Source: Antrodiella citrinella (taxonomy: Eukaryota > Basidiomycota > Agaricomycetes > Polyporales > Steccherinaceae). Taken from it: a DNA stretch of 64,000 nt. The stretch covers positions 124,001 through 188,000 of the forward strand of contig SGPM01000011.1 of the NCBI GenBank assembly GCA_004802725.1, in the 5' to 3' direction. The notes under the pieces were generated by a model, which worked only from the letters and a program-made list of their open reading frames with translations, was not told the DNA's origin and searched no databases. Below, piece after piece: positions 31,601-43,300 of this stretch (its first letter is position 1; each line of letters starts with the position of its first letter). A program made the position numbers and the translations under genes.

Positions 31601-32993
31601 TCATTGGATGTCTCGTTGACAGGAGGATTAAGAAGGCATCGGGTGGGTGTCACGAGACATCGCCTGATTCTATAGCAGTGAGGTGGTGTGTGCTGAGGCG
31701 TAATTCGGCGAGCGACAGCTGGAAAGTGTGCAACTGTACATCAGATACATTCGTTTACAACAAGGGAGCTGACATAACTCGCCTCGCACGTCGCGTCGAA
31801 CATCGCTATGTCGACCTGCTTTGAAGATCCCCTCTAGGATGGCAACACGCTGAGTCTCCTCGTAGATCCGAATACCGCCACGCAAACTCTCGACCTCGCA
31901 AATGCTTATGAGTCCATGAGATAGTAAACCTTCTACAAGGTAACGCGTGGCGAACGTTTCGGCGTTGGTGTTTCGAAGTATCCTTCGCCAATCTTGGTCA
32001 AGAGGCTGAGGCACAGGTAGTCGTACAGTTGGATCCTCGAATGCAGGCCTCATGTTTTGCAGCCTTAGTATCACCATGCCTGAGTGCGTTGTCTTTGTGA
32101 GTATACACCAGCTTCTCAAAGATACTAAGAACTCACACATCCATAATACCTTATACGCCCTACGGGTCAATTTGAACCGGAAAACGTGTGTCATCCACAA
32201 AGCAAGCTGCAATACAGAAGCAAATCATCACATTTGGGGAGTTTGCTTTCAAAAGGAATACGTACATCGACGACGAGACGATCATCTCCGATAGCCCGAA
32301 CAGGCCCAGCGGATTGTTCGACCACTTCAGGCTCCATAAAATCAGCCTCGGTTCCAATGCGATCAAAGTAGGGCTCCCTCAGTACAACGACGCAATGCGG
32401 TAAACGGGGGCTGAAAATCGGTGGACGACGAGCCGTGACACAAAACTCCGCCTCGACCTCGTGGTCTGGACTGCTGCTGCCTGGGATGTGGCTCGCATTC
32501 AACATGATCCCTCCAGGTGAGATGTCTCCGAATTGCCAATGGCCTTCGTATGGGCACATCCCTACGACAGTACTGTCTCCGAGTCTACAGAAGCACCTGA
32601 ACATAATGAGCTAGGATTCTAAATGCTCAGTATAGGCTAACCCCCAATTGTATAATGAGACATGCGTACCTCCTTATCAAACCTGAACCACACAGCGGTT
32701 TGAGTTTCGGTTGAATCAATACATATGCCTTTGCGATTCAGGGTTGATCTGAATCCGTAGCGAAAACTGCCCGCGACGGAAGTCCCCACTAACATCTCGT
32801 AGGGCTTGAACGAAAACTCGGTGCCACGACGAGTGTTGTTGGTAGTCCTAGTAAGCAATTCATCCATGTCCACGGCGGGCACCCCAACATCTCTGAGGTG
32901 CTTTTCTAGCTCGGCCTTGTCGAATCTGTGGTCAAAATCCATGTCGCAAAGAGAGTGAACAAATAGAGTCCGTTTGATGCAGTAGCGCTGCAC
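28623..32993 (-). CDS. RNA-dependent RNA polymerase (RNA-silencing type)
   Basis: Eukaryotic cellular RdRP (QDE-1/RDR family) that makes double-stranded RNA for Dicer. Nineteen exons on the minus strand: 32993-32670, 32610-32266, 32206-32137, 32079-31774, 31733-31382, 31338-31191, 31132-31053, 30991-30763, 30700-30539, 30490-30386, 30326-30290, 30236-30120, 30061-29953, 29894-29877, 29818-29683, 29630-29424, 29356-29124, 29056-28978, 28925-28623; 1119 residues. Landmarks in order are CLVTPTR, IFTDGVATCGPNIA, PSAIQVRIGG, YSKATLNRQAIILMECLGVP, IPDSAFLMG, RNPCLHPGDMR and GGDLDGDFY; the catalytic Asp triad is about residues 800/802/804. SNAHMAHADQSG and YQSERALG follow. The motif GGDLDGD is split by an 18-nt exon. 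The exon join at 31774/31733 (40-nt intron) and the N-terminal start are the least certain points. Confidence 0.93.
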
Positions 32994-33530
32994 AGAGCTA
33001 TACCGTTCCCTTTATATTAGTTTATAAAGGTAGAAATGTAGATGAGATGTGTCAGGTCAGAACCCGACAGATTGAGTTCGATACTGGTAGATAGAGTTAG
33101 ATAGCACTCGCAGTCATGCATCGAATCTCACGCAGCGAATAAAAATGCAGGTCTTGTCTGAGTGGTTTTTTGCATGCGCCGATAACGCAACTGTGTAAGA
33201 AGACACGCAAAGCGCAGACATAGCCTGCTGACCTTGAGAACTTCGACGCAGTACATCTAGCAAAGGGAACATCACTGCGGTCAAGCTCAATAGCTTTGTC
33301 AAGAGAATAACAAACTTACAGTTATTCTCGGGTAGGCAGAATGGGTCCAGCAATGTGGCGCATACAAACTCCATGAGCACAACAGAGTGAAAATTATAGA
33401 ATAGTCACAACAATGTATACCATAGATGTTGAGAATGGTCGATGAATCAATCTACGTTCTCTGAGAACATGTGGGTCAGTGGCCATATCACACAATTGAG
33501 AGGTCTCACATCTAGTAATGTATCGCAATA
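32994..33530. other. Intergenic, RdRP promoter side
   Basis: 537 bp between the RdRP start and the 3' end of the next minus-strand gene. A TATA-like stretch (minus-strand TTTATAAAC and TATAAAGGG around 33010-33025) is possible. An 88-codon minus frame at 33380-33114 shows no domain. Confidence 0.35.
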
Positions 33531-36500
33531 TCAAGCAGCCTCTTTCTTCTTCCAAACCCCGTTCTTCTTGTACTCCGACACAAACAACGCGAACCTCGAC
33601 CGAAACTTCTCCCTCTTGACAGAACCGCTCTCTCCCTTCTCCCCCTGCGCAGGTTCCGATGGCGATCCGCGATCCGTCTCCGCACTAGAATGTCGATGGT
33701 GGGAATGCTTCTGCTCAGGAGCGACCGTCAAGAAATTGACGATCATCGACCACAGACTATTCCCGCTCATCATGTTCTCTTCCACGAGCACACTCTGGTC
33801 CGCTATCCTCGCCAGACGCACCGCCTCACCCGTATCTCTCCTCGACACGATGCTGCTCGGTGGTGGGTGTTCGTCCGCATCCAGAGCCCACGCCCAGCTC
33901 CAGCTGCCACTCTTCTGAACTTCCCGAACGCCGGGTGCCCGCTGCTGGTCCTCCAGGTATGCCTGCAATTGCGACATGCTCTTCTTGGCATCCTTACTGG
34001 CTGTCTCTAGGTTCCGTTGACGCTGCTTCACTATAGTCTTGGTCGTCTTGTGGAACTTCTTGTCAAACTTGGTTCTACCATCTAGATATCGGAACATAGC
34101 GAGTTCGGACACGACACCTATCAGCTCGGGAGGTAGAGCAAATGCGGATAGGTCTTTCTCGGGTTCGAGTGGGCGCACGACACCACGCGTGGACACGCGC
34201 TCACGAATCATCGTGTCCTAGGAAGACGTTCAGATGACTGCTTCAAAATCAAACGAACTGAATACTCACCAGACCGTTCGCATACACCGACGCTTCCCCA
34301 GCTGTCCTCACATCGTCTCGCTTCGACAACGACTCCATCTTGTCGTGGAACCTAGGTCCCGCCACATCCTCAGTGAGTTCTCTTTCCAGACTCCCAGATC
34401 GAGGCGATTTAGAATCCCTCGACAAGAAATAACTTCCGCCGTTAGGGACTGGGGACAGAATCATAGACGCTCGATTTACGCTCGCACTGAGGACTCGTCG
34501 TATTGACTGGCGCCGAGTCATACGACGACCCTCGACGTTGTCAGCCTTTTGGTCACCGGTGGGATGTCGTGGCGACCACAATGACCGTGTGCGGGAGTGC
34601 AAACCTGGTGGACTTGAGCTTCGCATGTGAGGGGTGGAGAAGACCCGAGGTATGGAAGCTCCAGGCGTAGGCGGCGGCGTGCTATCAGAAGAACTGACAA
34701 TGACTTCGGGTACGTCGCTCTGCGTCGTGTCCACGGCCTCAGGCGAATCTGTCATAGGAATACTTCCAACGCTTGTGTCTACCGATGTCGGCGACGACAT
34801 GCCAGTGACATACTTGATGAAGGATGCGATTGCGCGATAGCAGAATTTGGCGGGGGTGGTGAACGGGAACAAGACGGGAAGGACGTGTGCAGCATCTGTT
34901 GTTATTGGCTCCGTTTAGATCTCGTCATTGCGGAAAAGGCCACGTCTACGCACCGTCGTATACCTGAAGATGAACTTGAGTAGACCCATACCTGGACTCA
35001 ATACCTTCAAGGGCCGGATAAAGCTTCCTAGTTTCTTCTGAGACAGTATACTTGTCCGCATGCGCAGCCTTGTGAGCACTGATCGCATTTTCACATATCA
35101 GCAAAGGTTGCTACGAAATAGCAAAACACTCACAAGAAGATAACCTCATCCCTCAGTACTTCCTTGTCACTGGCAATCACGAACAAAGGTGGTAAGCCTC
35201 CGAGGTATGACACTACCGGACTGATCAACGGATGCGTCAATAGATAATTGGGCGCATAGAGGTGGATCTGGTCGTCTATAGTGATGACTTGTCCGTCAGC
35301 GGCCGTACACTTGATCGTCTGGTTGCCTTCGCGATCTGAGTTGACTATCGGTAAAGAAGCGGTGGATCCCAGGTGTAGCGTTCGTCCATCTTCAGGTAAA
35401 CGCAAATCGTGTTCATGAGAGACAGGTATGCCCGGTGGTGACAAAACGGGCGAATGAGGAGTCGTGACATGAGGTTTGGGAGCACCGAAATGGATAGCTT
35501 GACGGATGCGCGAACGAACTGATTCTTGTACTTTCAACGTGATGTCATCTGGAGGTGGTGGCCAGAGCGTGCTAGGCTTGTAAAGTGAGAGCCCGTAAGG
35601 AGGTATCACATCCTAAAGGCGAGAGTGAGAAGGCGTAAAAAGGGGGTTCTCGTAAAACTCACCGTTGCTGTATTTGTATGGATACTAGGGAATGAATGCG
35701 TCAAGTCGCACCAGGGGGAGATCAGAATACCACCTGCTGGCAGGGGCAAACCGGTGTCTCGCAAAACCTGGAGCAGAGCGATACACAAGCCTCCGCCGGC
35801 CGAATCGCCAGCAACAACTATGTGCGATGGATTGACAGGGCTATGAGACGCACCCACAGGTGGCCGAATTAAGTAAAGGTCTGAAGCTTATGAGACGCGA
35901 ACAAGAAAGTGTCAAATAATGAAATGCTCACAAGACGCTAGACAATCTTGGATAGCACATGGGAAGGGGTATTGTGGGGCCAATCGATAATTTATAGCTA
36001 CGTTCCGTCATGAGACGAATCACAGTGCAGATACATGTTACTCACCAAAAACACGACCATTGACTTTGCGGGCATAGCGCTGTATACTGTATCGTTCTTG
36101 ATCAACACTGCCAAAATAATAACCACCTGTCCATGGTTTAGCGTTTAGGAGATGGGTGTCGGTTGGACTGTGGGTTGAGATCTCACCGCCGTGAACGTAT
36201 AGGATACATCTCATTTCGTCCATCTCAGGTTGGTAAACATCTGGGGCATCGGGAGGGACACCCGGTTTTGACTCTTTCGTCTGAGGTTCATCATCCTGCG
36301 ATGTTGCTCTTTCATGGGCCTTGTGACGCTTCTCAGCCTTCTGCCAGTCCTTCTTGGTAGCAATCCATTCAGCATCCACTCTACCAACAAAAGTCAGATC
36401 AGCAAGTCAGGATGGCCGATTAGTACACACCCAGATACACCTCGAACTTGCCACCACTTCGTGCCTCCAACTAGTCGTTTGGTCACCTCTTCGCCACCGA

Positions 36501-36923
36501 GGGCCTTGATAAGGTATGCCGCAGCATCGTCGCAAGATGACATAGGGACGCAGAGTCGGACGACATGGACCCAAGGTGGTGAGAGGGTGCGCATGTTGGA
36601 GAACTGCTGTAATTCCTCCACGGTATGCCTGAACACAACGATCAGAATAGATGAGAATCACAAGACCAAAATAACTCACTTGGTCGAGGCCTCAAGGAAT
36701 GTCTGAGATGGCATTAGATATTTCGACGGACGAGTACGCCAACGAAACTCACCTTTACGATATTGAAGGCCTCATCGTACAACAGCTCATCCTGCCTCAG
36801 TCGCGTGATCTCCTTCCCTTGTGAATGGTGGTCCTTCAGAATCCGCTCAAAGTAGTGCTTGACCGCGGTTTCGAGCAAGAGAGGGCCGATCTTGATGCCG
36901 GCCTCGCGCGTCAACGAATTCAT
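33531..36923 (-). CDS. HSL-family alpha/beta hydrolase (lipase/esterase)
   Basis: Serine hydrolase of the hormone-sensitive-lipase/arylacetamide-deacetylase group; substrate unknown. Exons on the minus strand: 36923-36753, 36702-36680, 36628-36431, 36380-36187, 36126-36046, 35997-35932, 35880-35663, 35612-35134, 35078-34954, 34895-34270, 34217-33531; 955 residues. The oxyanion motif HGGGYYFG (~194) is rebuilt across an intron, INYRLAPQYPFP follows, and the nucleophile elbow is GDSAGGGL (Ser ~271). The acid (ASDKEVLRDE) and His (DDAAHVLP) follow after a ~100-residue Ser/Pro/His-rich insertion. Beyond ~560 is a long Ser/Pro-rich, then Lys-rich tail with one helix-prone part. Such size is common in fungal homologues. 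An upstream in-frame extension (to 37097) is possible. Confidence 0.9.
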
Positions 36924-37616
36924 GGGTATGGGGTCGGTCGGTACTAATCTCCTGCAAACGGAAGCGTCGACCAGGCGTGGATTGCTATCATATATATGAG
37001 ACTGTAGCCGCTGGTGCTTGGGGCATGCGATGGACGTCCTCACTGACACCGGGGGCCAAGGCTGTGAGTTGGGCCGCCCCTTCGGCGTCTCTCGCACACA
37101 AACCCCAGCTCCGTCATCATTTGCAGCACAACATACAAGAACTCGAGACCAACCATTGTGTCGCAGTCGCAGCTCATTTTGCTACTACATGCTTCTATTA
37201 GCCTCGCCGCACGCGAAGAAGAGGCGTAGCATACCTGAGTATGTTTGCCGTGAACCGATGCATCGGGATTTATCACGGAGTAGTAATTCCTGTTTACAGT
37301 ACGACTCAAAGCAGTCATGACGCTCTTGCTTTTATGCCCTGCAATCACTACGAAACTATGGCCACCTCTTTCTCTGGTATTCTGACTTTATCTTCTCCAA
37401 CATGTCTGCAGCGCTGCTAGATGATTGAAAGTCGTTGGTGGAAGAATGCGTTACTACGAGAATATGCCAAGCCAAATTTGGAACGAATGCGTTCAGTAGA
37501 TTCTGCATCTTCATCAGAGAACAACTCTCACCGTTGCCTCCACCATATACCCTCCCTCTACCGCCTCTGGGACACGATTCACGACCCAGCGAACATAATT
37601 GTGCAAACTACGCGCA
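36924..37616. other. Divergent intergenic region
   Basis: 693 bp between two divergently transcribed genes. A minus-strand frame (37348-37040) shows no domain, and part of it could be 5' leader of the hydrolase. Confidence 0.35.
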
Positions 37617-38336
37617 ATGGCCCACTACAACGACTACTATAAACGCAGTTACCGACCTCTGGCTCAGTACAGATGCGTATCTATAACTGCCAGTCTATTC
37701 CTTCTCTTCGCGTTCGCTCTATACCTCCTCGTCGCTCTCTCTGTTCCCATCATCAAACCCATATACCTCTTCATATTTGACTTCAATACCCAACCCTCCC
37801 AGCCGGCCACATCCATAGCCACCGACCTTCGGTTTGGCGTCTGGGGCTTCTGCGCTAGCAGCGTACTGGACCTCCCAACCATATTCACCAACAACGGCGA
37901 GTGTACCGCACCCCATCTGGGCTATGTCGTACCTCCGGACGTCCTCGCCTTGACAGGCTATCCACAAATCGCGGACGTCGTTCTGGAGGCTTTGACCGTC
38001 CTCCTAGTCCTCCATCCAGTTTGCGCAGGGATGGCATTCCTGTGCATGTTCACATCCCTCTTCCTTGCATCTCCATGCATGGCGGTCACCTCCTTGATCA
38101 TATCCATCTTTACTGCCATCGTGGGCAGTGTCACTCTCGCGGCAGACCTTGCATTGGAGATCGAAGCGAGGGATAAAGTCGGGCCTCTCACAAACAACGC
38201 CGTGACAGTCGGATGGGGGAATGGAGTGTGGATGATCCTCGCAGCAGTGGTGTTGACCTGGATCAGCGTTATTTTGCTCAGTGCTGTAGCATGCAGCTGC
38301 TGTGGATACAGACGACGCAGTCATCACCGTTACTGA
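37617..38336 (+). CDS. PalI/Rim9-like four-pass membrane protein
   Basis: Predicted plasma-membrane protein of the SUR7/PalI group; PalI/Rim9 helps the ambient-pH sensor reach the membrane. It is a single exon of 239 residues. The layout fits: a short N-terminus, TM1 at ~22-46 (ITASLFLLFAFALYLLVAL), an extracellular loop with RFGVWGFCASS (the G-x-W-x-x-C motif typical of the group), then three further hydrophobic helices (around 125-148, 150-178, 207-232) and a Cys/Arg-rich tail. An earlier in-frame ATG at 37599 adds six residues. The group assignment is by topology and the GVWGFC motif; SUR7-like eisosome proteins are the alternative. Confidence 0.75.
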   Translation: MAHYNDYYKRSYRPLAQYRCVSITASLFLLFAFALYLLVALSVPIIKPIYLFIFDFNTQPSQPATSIATDLRFGVWGFCASSVLDLPTIFTNNGECTAPHLGYVVPPDVLALTGYPQIADVVLEALTVLLVLHPVCAGMAFLCMFTSLFLASPCMAVTSLIISIFTAIVGSVTLAADLALEIEARDKVGPLTNNAVTVGWGNGVWMILAAVVLTWISVILLSAVACSCCGYRRRSHHRY

Positions 38337-39058
38337 ACGCTCCAGGTCAGTGATGTTCGTCAACTTATGTGGATTTGACTTGCTGAACAAGTTTCTTCTC
38401 TGGCTTTCTATTGCAGTATGCTTATGTATCTATTTGACGACTATCTTTCTTGCTCTACGCGCCTGCTTTACGACCTATCATGACCTTGTTCGCACTGCAT
38501 TACCCCATTTCGCTCTCCTTGCTGTTCGCGAACCTTGCTTGGTTCATCTCTTTCCCGCTCCTGATGCATGTATTTGTCATCTCTTCTTGAACAGGTTTCT
38601 TCAATGTTGCGCCAAAAACCGTGTCATACGTTCGAAATGAGCGGCATGAATTCGGCGAGGACACAAGCACTGTCACAACGTGCTGGGGTGCGCGATGCAT
38701 CAAGTTACGGTCGCGCAATTTTGAGGCGCATAGCTTGAATGAATGCTTTGTTTGGGCGAAGTAGCGTGCCCTCGTGCGATGTGAAGAGGCTCAGTAGGTT
38801 CCCGCGATAACAAAGGGACTTTGTTGTCTCTCCCAGAATCTTTGAGCCACTCCGCACTGATCATCACGGATGACACCAGACATTCAGCACCAGCCTGCAG
38901 CGTCGTGGCGGACGGTAACAAAGGGCTTTCATTGTCTGTGACACTATGAAGAGGCGTACTTGTGTATAAAGCACGCCGCTATTATCGTCAATTTCCAACC
39001 AAAACCCCACACCGACACCGACGACAACGCAACAACAACAACAACAGTCGCGTTCAAG
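38337..39058. promoter_or_regulatory. Intergenic, with TATA box for the next gene
   Basis: A TATA box (GTATAAAG, 38964-38971) lies about 90 bp before the ATG at 39059. The rest is 3' flank of the PalI-like gene; a 112-codon frame (38302-38640) shows no domain. Confidence 0.5.
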
Positions 39059-39347
39059 ATGAGCATAACCGCTGCCTTCGTCGCCAGCGCCGCTATTATC
39101 GGCGTAGCTTGCCTCACACCATGTGAGCCACTCCGATCATTCTGTTTTGTCTCTATAATGGATACTTATGGCTTTGAACGCGTTTTCAGACCCGTTCTAC
39201 GATGCAGAACCGATACAACCGAAGAAGACGCGAGACGTACCACTCCGACGTCTCTCTGAAGATTCGAGTCGGTCTTCTTTCGACTCAGGCTACCAGCCGC
39301 ACTTCATGGGAGTGACAAATACAGCTATGTTGGCTGCTTGGAAGTGA
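39059..39347 (+). CDS. Small uncharacterised protein with N-terminal signal or anchor
   Basis: Exons 39059-39122 and 39190-39347 give 73 residues. Residues ~3-19 are hydrophobic (ITAAFVASAAIIGVACL), followed by a charged Lys/Arg/Ser-rich part and a mildly hydrophobic end. It could be a signal-anchored single-pass protein or a secreted peptide precursor. The upstream TATA box and a CAAC-rich leader support transcription. No homologue is recognised. Confidence 0.6.
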
Positions 39348-39983
39348 CGAGGTGACGAAGACGAGGCATTGGGCAGAAAGGCGGAGGGTCTAAGTTGGCA
39401 GTGTCCTGCGTTGTGGGTCTTGTATTCTGATTCATCATGTTGTCTGTTTCTGGATCCGGAGGTATCGTACTGTAATATGAATCGTAATGCTTTGGAACGT
39501 ATTCAAAACGTGAGACTTTCGCAAATACAAGAATCCGCCGTTAGCTTTGATTCTGTTGAACTCAATATTGAGCTCTCATCTTCATGTTTTCCATTGCCGT
39601 CTCCTGGGGATCCGGGAACGAGTCGCAGACAGGAACGGCAAGTAAGCGCCCTCCCCAAAGCCCTTGCCTTTTGTGGCAGAAGGGCAAACCTCAAAACCTA
39701 CCTTCACCTTGTAAACGTCCTAGTATTCCTCCTCGACTTTACAGCATCCTGAATGTATGGTATAGCGACAGAAGAACAAGTCTCTTTGTGTTTCGCTAAG
39801 CATCAGTCGCTCAAGACCGCCATAAAAGCTTCTACGGATTGTCATTTTGAGACCCGAGTCAATCGCCCAGAACAAACTCGAAACCAATCCCTGCAGGCAG
39901 GCCTTTCCCGTTACGTTTACTCACCCAGATATCATTCTACACGTACAAGATACCCTGAACTCTAACCACACGACATTTCCATA
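39348..39983. other. Intergenic stretch
   Basis: 3' flank of the small protein gene and promoter side of the next. A 127-codon plus frame (39369-39752) overlaps shorter frames and shows no domain or splice logic; not supported as a gene. Confidence 0.35.
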
Positions 39984-40364
39984 ATGGCACATTCGTGGAT
40001 CACGTTCCTTTTTGTCTTCAGCCTATTGTGTGCGCTGGGTGAGTACTATACTCTTCATGCGTCTCGCGGTAAAGCATTGTTCATTAACATCTTTGACAGT
40101 TCTGTCGCTTCCTGTTGACGGTGTTTCCCAAGAAGACACAATAAAGAACAACATGGGCTGTCTCGGTGTAGATGGCTGCACACGTGTAGGTACATTCGCG
40201 TCGACTTCCTGAACAAGTCATGCTGACTTTAGTCTTATTAGAACGTCAGTGAGATTGCGAATAATTCAGGTGCATACTCAGGTGCTCTGACCATCAGACC
40301 TTCTGCGATTGTCGCAATTGCGACTGCCATGGTAATGTCAGGGCTCGGCGCGCTGCTGTCGTGA
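39984..40364 (+). CDS. Small secreted, probably GPI-anchored protein
   Basis: Exons 39984-40038, 40100-40185 and 40242-40364 give 87 residues. The N-terminus is a clear signal peptide (WITFLFVFSLLCALVLSLPV). A short mature part carries two cysteines (GCLGVDGC) and an NVS sequon. The C-terminus is NNSGAYSGA followed by a hydrophobic tail (SAIVAIATAMVMSGLGALLS), the usual pattern of a GPI-attachment signal. The mature peptide would be only ~30-40 residues. No family is recognised. It is tandem with the preceding small protein. Confidence 0.72.
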
Positions 40365-43300
40365 TAACTACCAAGTTGTACCTTTTCATAGAGGATGTAC
40401 CATGCAGCACAATTCTGTATCCTTCCATTTTATTACCTGTCACCATCCTTTATCGCTATGAACACGCTCATTCCTTTTTATTTCTCTAATTCAATCTCCA
40501 TTCGTACCAGCATTCCAGCATTCAGTCTCTAGGGTCTGTACTCTGGTATCCTTAGCAACACCACCTCAACATTCCCAACTCTTGTGAACATCCCAAACAC
40601 AAAAGACCTCACTCGAATTCTGAATTCACGCTCAAGGTTCTTGGACAGCGCTCTAGATCTACCGGTCACTAAACGCGCGGCAACCAAATCTGAGATCGGC
40701 CGAAGATCGAGAGCGAACACGATCTTGATCGGCACGCTTGTTTCGGTCCCGCGCCGAAAAGGTTTCCGGTCGCGCGAACTCCGGGCTCGGACTCGGACTC
40801 TCGGAGGAGGGCCACAGAGCCGTCGTCGTCGTTACCATTTTCACCAACCGCAATAGCAATTTTGTCTGGACGTTTCGAGAGCGGATTGCGTCGTTGAGAT
40901 GAAAACAAATAAGTGAAGGTGCGACCCCGAGTCGATGCGCTGACAACGGACGTCAATATTGATATTTCATGAACAAGATTCCGTGTTGTAGGAGTCAAGG
41001 AAGGCCCGAGTCCTATGGACACGGCACGGTCTATTCAAGACGTGCAGAGGGTTCGAGCTCACTCGAGCCAGTGCATTAATTGGGCCAACGTTGCTCCAAA
41101 AAGAGGGGGACTCGCAGAGGGGATCCTCGCTCTCCAGAGCGGACATTGTTCATTCAACTTGTTCGCAAGGGTCCCCTGACCGGCCCCGAGTCTTCGCGAC
41201 GATACGAGCCAAAACGCCTCGACACTGCCATGGTAGTGTAGGGCTGAGGGTTCATCCCACAGCGAGCTGAATCATGTTGCAGGATCTCCCGAAGATATGT
41301 CTTGAAATGAATGCTGAACGCGCAGATCATCCATAGACGCATGGCGGGATCCGCGAACGTTGTTATGTTGAGGAGGTGGTATTTCGAGTATTTTGTGAAA
41401 GAACATAAGCACGATCGAGCTGGATGGACTATGGTCCACTACGGTTTCTGTAGGTCAGCCTAAGCAGGGACAGCTTGCAAAGATAACGGGGAGAGAACGT
41501 ACAGTGGAATCGTACTCGGGACCCAAGTGCTCACTGCAATACGAACTCCAAATCCCCCCACTCTTCGACCAAGCGAGAACAGAATGACATCTATTGTGCT
41601 CAACCGATGGATTGCATATGACATTGATAAGTGCAGGATAAGTGCGTACCAAGTGGAACGGATTCGACCAACCGGATACCAATCCTCGAACGTGACTTTC
41701 ATATCGATCTCCTGCAGGCAATACAGTACGTTTTCTCTGCGTTCCTCTTTCGGACTTTGGGAGTTTATAATACGTGAGGAGATTCGGGATCACCCATAGA
41801 GGTCGTCGTTTGCCGAACCGAAGACACGCGCGACGAGTGCAACTGCGTTACATGCTTTATATCAGTGGGTACAAAGGAAATGAGCCTGCCGCGCTCCCGC
41901 GCTCCTCTCCGGATAACGTGTAAACTTTTGAAGCTTCCCCGGCATGCGCGCGAAGCATCAGGGGAAACCACAAGGGGGAAGGGGGGGCAGGTCAATGCAG
42001 CATCTATACAGATCAAACGTTGAGACACGATTATTATAGATTCACGAAGGCTCTTGCTCAGCTTCGCGGAAGGACACACCTTTGCCAAGCCGTTTCCCGC
42101 GAGAGCGAGAGACCCGTCAACTGTGCTCAATCAACACATGTTGTATCCCCGCAACATTTCGGTCCTTACCACCCGAGATACGTCCATAATAGCGGGGCAT
42201 TGTCCTTCTCGATCGAGCGTACTGGACACGGACAATGTCTTCGAATTCGGACGCATTGGCAGGGTGAGTGTTACATTGTCTTTGTGTTCCGTCCAACACT
42301 ATTTGGCCATTTGATATAGAACGCATGAGACCGGGTCCGTGGAGCCTAAGTCTGCGTCGGTCCGCCCGGTGTGTTGTTCGGGAGATACACCTGACATGCG
42401 AGCCACCTCCTTCAGAGGCACATAGTTCAAGATGGGAGCGAACGTTGGAGGTCAAAGCACGAATATGACCCTGTCGATCTGGAGACACGACGCATCCTGA
42501 TCAGATAGCAGATATCGTGAGTGGGTAGTGGGGCGGTTGAGAACATTTTGCATCGACCACACGAGTTTGTGGGTCCTGAGTCATTGGATTCGTAGTTCGG
42601 GGTGTCCCGTCGGGCACAGTAGGATAGGCGGACGGGTGGATCAGTTGCAAGGCAGTAGTATGTGAGCATCAGGGATTGGAAGCAATCCCAGCGTCCTGGG
42701 CAGCCAGTTCTGTGTCACTCATACAACGTCAGTCAAGTACGACAAGTACGATTTGAGAAGCGTCAGCCCACTCACCTAGTACAGATATGAATCATGTCCG
42801 TTCCGTTCGATTCCATCCACCGCACAAATCCGCATAAGGAGCGCGAAAGCGCGGAGGAGTTGATATCCACACCTGTCTGGGATCTTCCACTCGGAACGTC
42901 TTACCAAACGCAGCGTCCAGAGTACGAAAGGGACCGGAGGGCTTTAGAACTCATCGGCGGTGTTAGGAACAGTGCACGATGTTGGCTCAGAGAAACCGAA
43001 CATGGACCTCCATTCGTCGGCTTGCTGAAGAAGAATGGTAGTTGTTTTAGTCCTCTGAGAACCCATCGTGTCCACGCGCGGTGCTGAGTTGAACCACGAC
43101 GATACTGATCTCTGAACAATACAAGGAGAAGTGAAGACAATAACATTGAATACAACGTTCTCGTTGTCGAGTTGCCGTCCTGAGCCGTCTCGGGTCTAAG
43201 CCAGGCCCAAAAGCCACAACTCATACCATATCAAACCGCTGAATGAGAAGGACAGTCCACGATAGATGATATTGACCGTCCAGGACCAGGACGGTCACCA

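Noticed and set aside
32075..32140. Apparent compensating frameshifts in the RdRP
   Set aside because: A 57-nt GT-AG intron with consistent phase explains the region; the frame is open through it only because it is a stop-free multiple of three.
37040..37348. 102-codon minus-strand frame upstream of the hydrolase
   Set aside because: No domain; it may be leader sequence, not a separate gene.
42794..43087. A 97-codon plus-strand frame in the gene-free region
   Set aside because: Short, no domain, overlaps other frames; chance occurrence is likely.
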